Below are positions 9,475 to 19,108 of a stretch of 64,000 bases of DNA, in pieces; within the stretch, counting starts at the first letter, position 1, and every line of letters begins with the position of its first letter. The stretch lies in the NCBI GenBank assembly GCA_002794785.1, contig NBBA01000016.1, positions 868,001 to 932,000 of the forward strand. Reading direction: 5' to 3'. The notes beneath the pieces are model-generated. The model worked only from the letters and a program-made list of their open reading frames with translations. It was not told where the DNA came from and searched no databases. The position numbers and the translations under genes were made by a program. This DNA comes from Coniferiporia sulphurascens (taxonomy: Eukaryota > Basidiomycota > Agaricomycetes > Hymenochaetales > Hymenochaetaceae).

Positions 9475-11849
9475 GATCTAATCCAGTTGGCCAGGGGTCA
9501 AAGGAAACTTCAAATGCAAGTCGCGATAGTTCGGAAGTCGATGTGACTGTCAGAGCAGAGGCCCTAGACTAAGTCTTTGAAAGGGGGAGGCCAGTATCTT
9601 TCCCATAGGCTGATGGTCACGATACCCGCATGAAAGCGTACACCGGAAGTAAGATCAGAGAAAACTTCTTCCAACCAACAAAAATATCTAGGAGCTTGTT
9701 ACTGTATTTCTGTAGTTCCCGATAAGCATCGAAACGCCGGTGGAGAATACATGGTCTGGCATTCAAATGACAGAAGCTTTCAGATATAGATGAGCGTAAG
9801 TTTTCGTGACTTCTTCTTGGTGATGGAAGCATGTAGTGGAGGCTGGTAATAAGGTGAACTTCATGTCTGCCGGCGCCGTTTTGGCAATGGGTAGCAGGCT
9901 GCAAATGCTGTCTATCCCCTTTTGCTTTCAACACAAATGACTTTACTCACTGCGATATCGCCCGACAATTGCGTGCGCTGCGAGACCCGCAGTCGTGCGA
10001 TAACTTTGCGGGCATTGTGGGGAAATCAAGAAGCTAAGGGGGACAGCAAAGCCACGGGATACAGCGACATAAACCTTATGTCAGCTGCTTTCAAACTCCA
10101 AGTGGAAATTTCAGAAAGGGAAACTGATCGGCGCTTTTTCCACATTCGGATACGCACATTTCAGGACCACTAATAAAATAGGCACGCAAAATGGCTATCA
10201 CGTAACGCTTGTGTACCCGGAGAGCTAGCAGTGCGAAGTGTGTAGCCCTATCCTTCGCCCGCCTCTTCATTGTGGAGACCTACGCATCATAATGATAGGG
10301 CCAGCTGAACTGGCAGGGCCCGATACCTTACTTGGATTGAGCTTTTCATATCATGGACTGCAAGTTCGTGAAGATAGGGTTTGACCATAACGCCGTGCAG
10401 TTCGAGCATCACATCAGATCCTTGGATGACTGGCTATATAATTCCATGCTGTCCTTCTTGTGCGTGAGCTAAGGAACGGTAAGAGTCGCCCCTGCCGCTT
10501 CATATGCGGGCTACACAGATGCTTCGTCACGGTGCACCTTCTTGTCCTGATTTTTCGATACAACAAAACGAAGATGGATGTAGTACCCAGCAGAGACATG
10601 GAAGGTGACATCAATAATGGACATTTGGTAATTATTGTTGCAACACACTTCTGAGGGTTGTTGCGTGCTCGGACACTTGCATTCGGCCCGTCTCATCTGG
10701 GCTGCTCCTGGGCCACATGACTAATTCTGCTTATGTTCTGAAAAAATTAGCTGTGACTGGGAACACATTGAAAAGGCAAGTTTAGGGCCAGCCACGGCTC
10801 GGCATGTGATGCCGCGGGGACCGACAATCAGGGCGAGATCTAGCCAACCCTCTACCTAAAGGTATCGAGAATATCAACAGCTCCTTTTTGAAAGATCGGT
10901 GGGAAAATCCAGATTGTAAATGGCTGGATGCACTAGAGACTAGAGTCTAAATGCTACGACTATCGGCAGTAGTTACGACTGCAAAGGAGGAGCCGCTAGG
11001 ATATCATTGGTTTACGTAAACGGTCTTCAGGCTTGCCTTGCCACAGCCACTAATTGCCTCCTAAACTGTAAATATGATCAAACATTTGTGATTTGCTATG
11101 GCCTTTTACCGCATTTTGAGTAAAGTGTACCTACTTATCCATCAACTGTATTGCTTTTGGGACATAGAGGCATGCTGAATCCAGAATATAGAAGACGGCC
11201 ATTAGGGAATCACAATTAGTTGACAAATTTACAATTTCAATAAGGTATAGGAAGCGACCATATCCGGATTTGTTCTCCGTGTCAAGGCGTAAACACGGCG
11301 CGGGGAACACATTCAGTCTGATGGATTGAGGCATGTCGTAGGGATGGAAAATGTGAAACGCTCTTTGTAGAAGAGAGAAATCTAAAGTCTTTTGCCTGTG
11401 TCTCGACCGCAAGAATCACCTCAATGGCACCAATGGCATTTCCCGTGCCGTGTAAAGAAGTACGGCAGATTCGCCCCAATTCCAGTCGCTTTCGAAGAAA
11501 GTCAGCCAGGCACGCCCGTAAAGAACCCAGCCCTCGCACTGAGGCGGCTTCATTTTCATCGGTCACTACCCTCGCTATTCTATAATTATACAGGTTGCTT
11601 CTGCTACTTCTATTGTGTCTTCTTCAAGTTTAAAGTCTGCGCCGGCTTACGGCTCTTTTCTCATTGACGGCATGGAATTCACGCAAAACTGCTGATGAAA
11701 CGGCCCGCGTTTTATTTCTCATCGCTGCACCTGTGTCCGACGTACGTCGCTCAACAACATAGCTTGGAAGTTATTTATTTCGATAGTAAAATGCCCGTAT
11801 TTAAGTCCCCTGACAATTTTCAGATACCCACAGACCTGCTTCTCGCTCG
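9475..11849. other. Long intergenic stretch with repeat fragments
   Basis: No supported gene. It contains the permease promoter side, a stretch near 9840-9930 weakly similar to 36850-36950, and a diverged repeat at about 11055-11297 that recurs at 43990-44240. The part from about 11690 resembles the region just upstream of the second P450 (about 15475-15540), so it is probably a duplicated promoter. Confidence 0.45.
11055..11297 (+). repeat. Diverged repeat, copy A (partner near 43990)
   Basis: Starts GCCTCCTAAACTG and shares about 240 bases, with small indels, with 43990-44240 in the same orientation. The shared segment TCCAGAATATAGAAGACGGC is exact in both. On the minus strand both copies encode a short hydrophobic stretch (LMAVFYILD), suggesting that the repeat carries a piece of a membrane-protein gene; the family is not identified. 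Confidence 0.65.
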
Positions 11850-14285
11850 ATGGATATCTCTTCGGTGCAAGTTCAAATACTCGCTGCGTTAATCGTCACG
11901 TACGTGTTCTTGCGCACGGTACATGCTCTTCTTGCAAAAACCCCGTTGTCCAATATTCCTGGCCCGCCAAACCCTTCGTGGCTTGCAGGTACTAATCTTG
12001 CTGTCCATCATTAACACATGTCTTACGGATGCTTTTTAATAAGGCAATTTTGGGCAAATCTTCAACAAGAATGCATGGGGCTTCCACCGTGAGCTTAGAG
12101 AGAAATATGGTAATGTCGCAAGAGTGAAGGGTATTCTCGGAGTTAGTCTCGACCCGCTTTTCTTCTATCATCAGAGAAATGCTGACCATCTCAATAAGAG
12201 CGAGTATCTCTACATCTGGGACCCGCTGGCTCTGCACAATATTTTCGTCAAAGATCAGTATGTCTTTGAAGAGACGAAGGTTTTTACAGCGTGAGCCGAA
12301 GTTGATCTAGTTTTAGCATTCTAGCGCTTATACCAGCCCTTTTCATTCAGCACAATCGGATTAACCTTGGGTAAAGGCCTCCTAGCCACCATGGGCAAGT
12401 ATTTTCTCAATGAAGTGATGGAAGAAATTTATCTAAATTGTCCGATGTGTAGGCAACGAGCACAAGAGACAACGAAAGATGCTCAACCCCGTCTTCTCTT
12501 CGAAACACATGCGTGATATGCTCCCAGTGCTATATCCCATACATAGCTCACCAGGCAAGTACTGTACCATGACACATATTCATTACCACGAAAATGACGT
12601 CTACCTACGTTGACTGGGGCATTCTCAAAAGCTCCGAGATGGTATTGCCCAGAATATACGCGATGGTGGAGGAAGTATCGATGTCATGGCATGGGTTTCC
12701 CGAGCTGCATTGGAATATATCGGCCAGGGAGGCCTTGGTCATTCATTTTCTGCTCTGGACATGGACAAAGCAAACCCGCATAACGAAGCAATCAAGATGT
12801 TTATGTGGGTCCATTTCCTCCTGCCATTCCTTTCCCCCTCTACTTCCTTCGGGAACACATTGGCTGACACGAATAACGATTTCACTTCAATGTCTCCTAC
12901 TCCCTAATCTGAGTAGGCCCCTGCTTTTCAAGCTTGCTTTTGTCCAGAGGTTGTCACCTTATTTAACCAAGATCGGCTCTCCTCAATTCCGGAGGTGTGT
13001 TTTGGATTTCTTCCCGCCCGGACCGATGAAGGACATGCAGAAAGTCGTCGACACCCTGGAGAGCTCTTCGTGGGCCATCCTACACGAAAAGAAAGAGGCT
13101 ATCAAGAAGGGAGATGAAGCAGTCCTTGAGCAGGTTGGCGGGGGAAAGGACATTATGAGCATTTTGCGTATGTAATTTATCTGCCAGTGGTTGCTGATAT
13201 CGTACTTACAATTCTCGTAGTCAGGGCAAATAACGAGGCAGATTTATCTGAGTCGGAATTAATTGGACACATGAGGTGCGTGCATAGCCATCGCAGCATT
13301 CAAGCTTTTCGATCCTAATGTTTCTACTCTGTGAACAGCACGTTCGTCTTTGCGGGGGAGGATACGACATCGAGTGCGATATGTCGCATTCTTCATCTTC
13401 TGTCCCTCAACCCGGACGTGCAATCGAAGCTACGGGAGGAAGTGACGGCGGCACGCAAAGAGCACGGTGACCTTGATTACGATACACTGCAGGCGCTGCC
13501 CTACCTCGACGTGGTCTGCCGCGAAACTATGCGCGTATACCCTCCCACCCTGGTAGTTGAGCGTGTGTACGTGCTATCTGTTTTCGTTTTCGTATTCCTT
13601 CAAGTTCTTCCCGCGTGAAACTTACTTATGCTTCGCGATCAGGGCAACCAGTGACATCGTTGTCCCTCTCAAATGGCCCATCAAAGCGGTTGACGGGAAA
13701 ACGGAGATTAGAGAGATTATGGTCCCGAAAGACACGGGTATCGTAATCTCTGTTCTAGGCGCGAACTTGAGCATGAGAATTTGGGGCGACGATGCAGAGG
13801 AGTGGAAGCCAGAACATTGGCTGAAGCCCCTGCCGGAAAGTGTTTCTGAAGCGCATCTTCCCGGTGTTTACTCACAAATGTACGTCGCGTGTTCGCCCAT
13901 TTGGGTTAAGTGCCCGTGCTGATTGAGTCGCACCACTACTCTCATTGACACCTCAGGATGACATTCATTGGCGGGGGAAGAGCATGCATGTAAGTATAAG
14001 CTTCGAGGATAATTGCGTAAGTGAAGTCTCTTATCCGTGCATTTTTAGCGGATTCAAGTTTTCCGAAATGGAGATGAGTAAGTCTACCTCTGTGGCTGCC
14101 ACCGTAAAGCTCTTATTAACGCGTCCTTACCAGAAATGGTTTTATCCATTCTTCTCGAGGCATTCGTTTTCGAGCCTGTTGAAGACGTGTTCTGGGAGTT
14201 CAGCTTTGTTCATGCGCCCATCGTCAATGGCACAAAGGATGGGATGCCCCGGCTCCCCTTAAAGGTCTCACTCGTCAGGAATTGA
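11850..14285 (+). pseudogene. Cytochrome P450, first tandem copy, frameshifted
   Basis: Haem-thiolate monooxygenase gene with the same exon plan as its neighbour. Exon 1 encodes a membrane anchor and the NIPGPPNPSW hinge. I-helix motif AGEDTT (about 13355), ExxR as ETMR (about 13530), and haem loop FIGGGRACIG split by an intron near 13990 are all present; it ends LKVSLVRN at TGA 14283-14285. Exons by comparison: 11850-11988, 12044-12141, 12199-12290, 12351-12394, 12453-12554, 12632-12804, 12917-13167, 13221-13275, 13339-13566, 13643-13879, 13957-13989, 14049-14077, 14134-14285. Exon 5 carries four extra bases (CCCATACATAGCTCACCAG against CCCATAGTCCACCAG in copy 2), which shifts the frame before the I-helix. 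Two introns begin GC. Otherwise well preserved, so inactivation looks recent, unless unusual splicing or a sequencing error explains it. Confidence 0.8.
12395..12452 (+). other. GC-AG intron in P450 copy 1
   Basis: Donor GCAAGT, acceptor TGTAG. The matching intron in copy 2 (16201-16254) starts GTGAGT, so the GC donor arose by a T-to-C change in this copy; the remaining donor bases match the strong consensus expected of GC introns. Confidence 0.7.
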
Positions 14286-14881
14286 CTGGGTGGGGCAGAA
14301 TTCGAGATGAAGGTGAAATTGAGTGAACTTTTATTACCTACGCGTCAGGATTATTGAAGGCCCTTTCGGAATGTGGGAGCTTTGTCGCAATCATGCACTA
14401 ATTTTAATACCCCGTAGTTGTTGTCTAGAAGCGGAGAATTACTATCAGAGGTTTTCCGCAATACGCTTGGATACTGGCAGACGTTCGGCTAGGGTTTTCA
14501 TCTTGAGCTCTTGAAACTTCAAGATGGCTGTGTCACAATAGTCCCGTTCCGAACGTCCTTTCTCCGGTTCAATATGCAGTGACAAGTCATGTGTCTGACG
14601 GTCAGACTCTGACCCATTCCCGCTCACACCTGAAAGTTCAATCCGATATGGCTCTACCAAGGGTGGCGAGGATCCGAATAACCAAGCCCGGGCCATTTGA
14701 TAAGATTAGATGACATGCTGTCGGCTTCACCATGATAGTAAGAGACAGAGGTCTCCAGTGATGATCGACTCAGGATTAGAACTTGAGGGCATCCTAAGTT
14801 AGGAGTATATGACATAAACAGGGATTTAGTAAGCGCGTTCCTGATTAGGACAGCGCATATAGTCCGATGTAAAATTTCATG

Positions 14882-14918
14882 CACCTCAGTCCTATTCTTC
14901 TTAGTGTGGACTGAGGTG
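14882..14918. repeat. Perfect 11-bp inverted repeat
   Basis: CACCTCAGTCC (14882-14892) and GGACTGAGGTG (14908-14918) are exact reverse complements separated by 15 bases. The right arm and its left flank partly recur near 15008-15023 (TGTGGACTGAG). Function unknown; it may be a remnant of a small inverted-repeat element. Confidence 0.7.
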
Positions 14919-15598
14919 AGCATTTTATAGTCTCTTTTATATGATTTATATCTAATTAGGAGTAGCATCATTCTTACAGGTAGTTTTGAATAAATGAGTC
15001 CCATTCTTATTGTGGACTGAGCATCATTTTTTTTACAGAGGACTCAACTGACCCGGAGTTCTCCAGCTCTATTTCTCCTACTATTTATACTGATGGGTTA
15101 GCCTATACTTATTGGTAACGAGTCATGGACCAGTCAATGACAACGTCTTTGAATTTCAATGTTTGCATACGAATCACGCTTCGGAACATTACATAACGTG
15201 AGCTCAACTGAAAAAGTAACTTTTCGCATCCGAGTCCGAGTCAAAGCTAATAGGTTTCGTTTACTCCCAAAATGGCACACACTCGCATTCTATGTACTCC
15301 CGGTGACTCATGAAGACAATATGCGCCATTGGCGGTGACCGAGTCCGGCGGGACCGGGTCATTGCCCGGCTCCGAGTGCCCTCTGCTCTGCTTGCTGCAG
15401 CACACTTTCTCTAGAGTCTCTTGCCTCATTGCAGCGCTTTCTTCTTTCAAACGTGTTTTACTTTCTGATTTGTTGATGAAGCGGCCTATGTTTCCTTTCT
15501 CATCTTCCTTTCTCATCCCTGCACGTTCGTCCTCGGTGTCTGGTCCGTCGGTGACTTGCTTTTCGGAAATTTCATTTTGAAATAAGATCGTCTCAGGC

Positions 15599-15606
15599 TA
15601 TAAAAG
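15599..15606 (+). promoter_or_regulatory. TATA-like box of P450 copy 2
   Basis: TATAAAAG lies 52 bases before the ATG at 15658, a plausible position for a TATA element with a short 5' leader. Assigned by sequence and distance only. Confidence 0.45.
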
Positions 15607-15657
15607 ACGTCTAAGAGTAGAGGACAAAAGCTATCTACATATCCGACTTCCCAGACC

Positions 15658-18048
15658 ATGGATAGCTTTCTTGGAAAATCACTCGCGGCTCTCCTGCTCA
15701 CATACGCGCTTTGGCGTGGGGCGCGTGCTCTCACCGTGAAGTCTCCCCTGCGTTTCATTCCCGGTCCACCCAGTCCCTCATGGTTTACGGGTACGATACA
15801 CTTCCACTTCCCCGTCGTTTCTTGAAGTTGTTTTTCACACAGGGTCTCACAGGCAATCTTGGACAACTCTTTAATGAGAATGGCTGGGCCTTTCACCGGG
15901 AGCTCAGGAAGAAGTATGGCGGTGTCGCCAAATTCAAAGGCTTATTCGGAGTAAGTTATAAGCTTCCCTTTTCTGGAAAACAAATACTAATATCCTATAA
16001 GAGCGATTACCTCCACGTCTTTGATCCGCTTGCTTTGCAAAGTATTCTCGTAAAAGATCAATACAGCTTCGAGACACCGAATTCGGATTTGGAGTAAGTC
16101 CGAACTTGACCACTTCCTAGAGATCCGACATCCTACTAATATTGCTTCTACCTCAGAACGAATAAGTTAATTATGGGAAAAAATCTTGTTACAACCGCTG
16201 GTGAGTATCTCTCAAAGAGAGCATGCGGATAAAATGAATAAAGTTACCCAACAGGCGAGGAGCATAGGAAACAACGCAAGATGCTCAACCCCGTTTTCTC
16301 TACAAAGCAAATGCGCGATATGCTGCCAGTGTTGTATCCCATAGTCCACCAGGCGAGTAACTAATGAGCCCTTTAATAAGGCCGCGCCAAGCCTGACTAA
16401 AGTCTTTCCATTTAGTTGCGAGATGGCCTCTCGCACGATGTTCAAGCCTGCGGCGGCAAGGAGCATATCGATGTCATGTCATGGGTTTCTCGTGGCGCAC
16501 TTGAATATATTGGACAAGGAGGGCTCGGCTACTCGTTTTCGGCGCTTGATAAGGAGAAGACGAACGCGTATAGCGATGCACTTAAGATGTTCTTGTGAGC
16601 CTACTTCCTGTATCATGGTGTAGCCCCGTACTTTCCCGGGCTCGTTGCGCGTTGAAGCACTGACCTGAACCCACGCATTCGTTATTTTTGGCAGCCCCTT
16701 TCTCTTTAGGCTTTTCTTCGTGCATGAGCTCTCTCCTTTAGTAGTCAAGCTGGGCTCTCCGCAATTCAGGAGACGCGTTCTGGACTTCATACCGTTTAAG
16801 CCAATCAAAGAAATGCTAGAAGTCTCCGATATTCTGGAGAACTCTTTGCGCAGTATTCTACGTGAAAAGCGGGAGGCTATGAAGAGGGGCGATGAAGCGG
16901 CCTTTGCCCAGGTTGGCAGGGGAAAGGATATCATGAGCATTCTACGTATGTATTTACTCCGCCTCGCACTTTATTTATACCTGAATTCGAAACTTTTACA
17001 GTTAAAGCCAATACAGAGGCTGACCTGCCAGAATCAGAACTCCTTGGACACATGAAGTGCGTACACGGCTCGTCCTCACGGTATCCCATCATTTAAACCA
17101 GTTTTTGTCCGACTTGTTAGTATTTTTATTCTTGCTGGACACGACACGACGACAAGTGCAGTTAGCCGTATTCTTCATCTTCTGTCCCTCAACCCAGACG
17201 TGCAAGTGAAGCTCCGGGAAGAAGTGACAGCGGCGCGCAAGGAATATGGTGATCTCGACTACGACACTCTCCAGGCATTGCCCTATCTCGATGCCGTCTG
17301 CCGCGAGACCATGCGCGTATATCCTCCCACTTCCCACGTCCCGCGTGTGTACGTCTGCCTTTTAGACTTGTCTTCGTGCACATATTTTAATCGTATTAAA
17401 GGGCGCTTAAGGATACCGTCGTTCCTCTCAAGTGGCCCATAAAATCAGTCGACGGGGAAACGGAAATCAAAGAGATTCTGGTTCCAAGGAATACTGGAAT
17501 TATGGTGTCCATACTGGGTGCGAACCTCAGCACGGAGATTTGGGGTGATGACGCGGAAGAGTGGAAGCCGGATCGCTGGCTCAAGCCACTGCCGGAAAGT
17601 GTTGCGGATGCACACCTGCCTGGTGTTTATCATCAAATGTAAGTTACCTCAGTCGGGTAGTCAAAGAGTTAATGAGTCTATGCTGATTGATATGCGCTGC
17701 TCCTTAATTGATACTGCAGGATGACGTTCCTTGCTGGAAGGAGAGCATGCATGTAAGCGGCTTCACTGGGCTGACTCGAACACTCAGATTATTGAACTTT
17801 GCCTTTGCAGTGGGTTCAAATTCGCGGAGATGGAGATGAGTAAGTGAACCTGTCAGATTGTAACATAGCGGCCTGCATTTACCTCTATCGTTGCAGAAAT
17901 GGTCCTATCCGTCCTTCTTGAGACCTTCATTTTTGAGCCTGGCCCAAACATCTTCTGGGAGATGAAGTTTTTTGGGACCCCAATTGCTGAGGGTACAAAG
18001 GATGGGATGCCTCGGCTTCCATTAAAAGTCTCACTAGTCAAGAATTAA
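15658..18048 (+). CDS. Cytochrome P450 monooxygenase, second tandem copy
   Basis: Complete P450 of 542 aa, probably ER-anchored, oxidising an unknown lipid, xenobiotic or secondary-metabolite substrate with a P450 reductase. Exons: 15658-15790, 15853-15950, 16002-16093, 16157-16200, 16255-16352, 16416-16594, 16695-16945, 17002-17056, 17121-17348, 17402-17638, 17720-17752, 17811-17839, 17897-18048; they sum to 1629 nt in frame. Visible features: N-terminal helix, FIPGPPSPSW hinge, I-helix AGHDTT, ETMR of the K helix, WKPDRW, and haem-binding FLAGRRACIG with the cysteine ligand just before an intron. The intron 16353-16415 starts GC. Exons 11 and 12 are only 33 and 29 nt. It shares exon structure, sequence and part of the upstream region with copy 1, so the pair is a tandem duplication. 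P450 family not assigned. Confidence 0.9.
16353..16415 (+). other. GC-AG intron in P450 copy 2
   Basis: Donor GCGAGT after CAG, acceptor TTTAG. Splicing here gives YPIVHQ-LRDG, the expected C-helix region, and keeps the 1629-nt coding sequence in frame. The same position in copy 1 (12555-12631) also starts GC (GCAAGT), so the non-canonical donor predates the duplication. Confidence 0.75.
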
Positions 18049-18161
18049 CGAATGGTCGATATACTACCGGCCCATACTGAAATGCGAATATTTTAATAGG
18101 TAGGGTATTATCGGAACTACTCGTATTGATGTTGTTTTATAATAATGATGCCGCGGACGAT

Positions 18162-18166
18162 AAATG
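18162..18166 (+). repeat. 5-bp target duplication AAATG, left
   Basis: AAATG occurs immediately before (18162-18166) and after (18339-18343) the LTR copy at 18167-18338, an exact duplication. Confidence 0.88.
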
Positions 18167-18338
18167 TGTTGAAGTTCGAGCTCGATGCCGAGACGGCGTC
18201 GGAGTTTGAATTATTTTTCGTAGAATTTTTCCTGTTGTATGCGCGCTCAGTTTCTCCTCGCGCGATTATTTAATGGTTAAACGATAAACTTGGATACGGA
18301 GTGCATTCGTTAGCGCCACGAATTGTTGAATTCCAACA
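18167..18338 (+). mobile_element. Solo LTR, copy 3 (172 bp)
   Basis: Third copy of the TGTTG...CAACA element, differing from copy 1 at only a few positions and flanked by an exact AAATG duplication, so it is probably a young insertion. It lies about 120 bp past the stop of the second P450 gene and could influence its 3' end. No internal retroelement domain is nearby. Confidence 0.88.
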
Positions 18339-19108
18339 AAATGGTTTAAAAAGCACTCTACCTAAAGGTAAGTTATCGGGAAAAAAATGCTTACTAATAT
18401 AAAGCATACAGTATATACACACTCGGCAAATCTCCGGACTCTGAACTTAAAGGACCCGTAGTAAACGTCTGCCATAGATCCTATTCCTCTCGCCTCACTC
18501 TTGTTTTTGTCTCAATTCCTCTGGAACAGGATCAAGGCTGTGACGCGTTGTTTGCGATGTGTGGAAGTACTGAAGATACGGGATCTTACACGGAAAGAGA
18601 CTTCATCCGTAAACGGTAAATAGTGATGGGATCAATAAAAAAGCTTATTAATTAATAGCATATAAATAGATCTTGACCGTCTCCGTTCCCCGCGAACCTC
18701 TCCAAAGCTTTATACACCGACAATTGCATAATACACATATTACAATCCCCTACGAACACGCTTACAACCCGAGCATCGATATTCGTGAGATATAAGATTA
18801 AAGAAAAAAAAGGGGAGAAAAAGAACAAGGAAATTGACATGTTTGTGAGGGTGGCGGAAAGCAGTTACAGAAGAACTTATTCCGACGGGGGATGATTCGA
18901 CGTCGAGCGTCTGTGGGGTAGAGGATTGAGGGAGATTATGTATAAAGTTTGAGCGAAATCATAAGTGGGTTTTGATATCAGCTGGAAAGATTGCCTCAGT
19001 GAATAAAAAAAAGAAGGGAATCAGCAAGTGGAAATAGTCCATGGACCACGGCGTGGCGCCCGGTTTCTCGGGTAGTGGGCCCTTTTTATGTTGAGCGGAG
19101 GCGTAGAA
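18339..19108. other. Intergenic between P450 and transcription factor
   Basis: AT-rich convergent 3' flanks of the P450 and of the minus-strand regulator. No gene seen. Confidence 0.5.

Larger units (their letters stand above)
14286..15657. other. Spacer between the P450 genes
   Basis: No gene supported. It includes a perfect inverted repeat (14882-14918), nearby short direct repeats, and the promoter of the second P450 with a TATA-like box. Confidence 0.5.
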
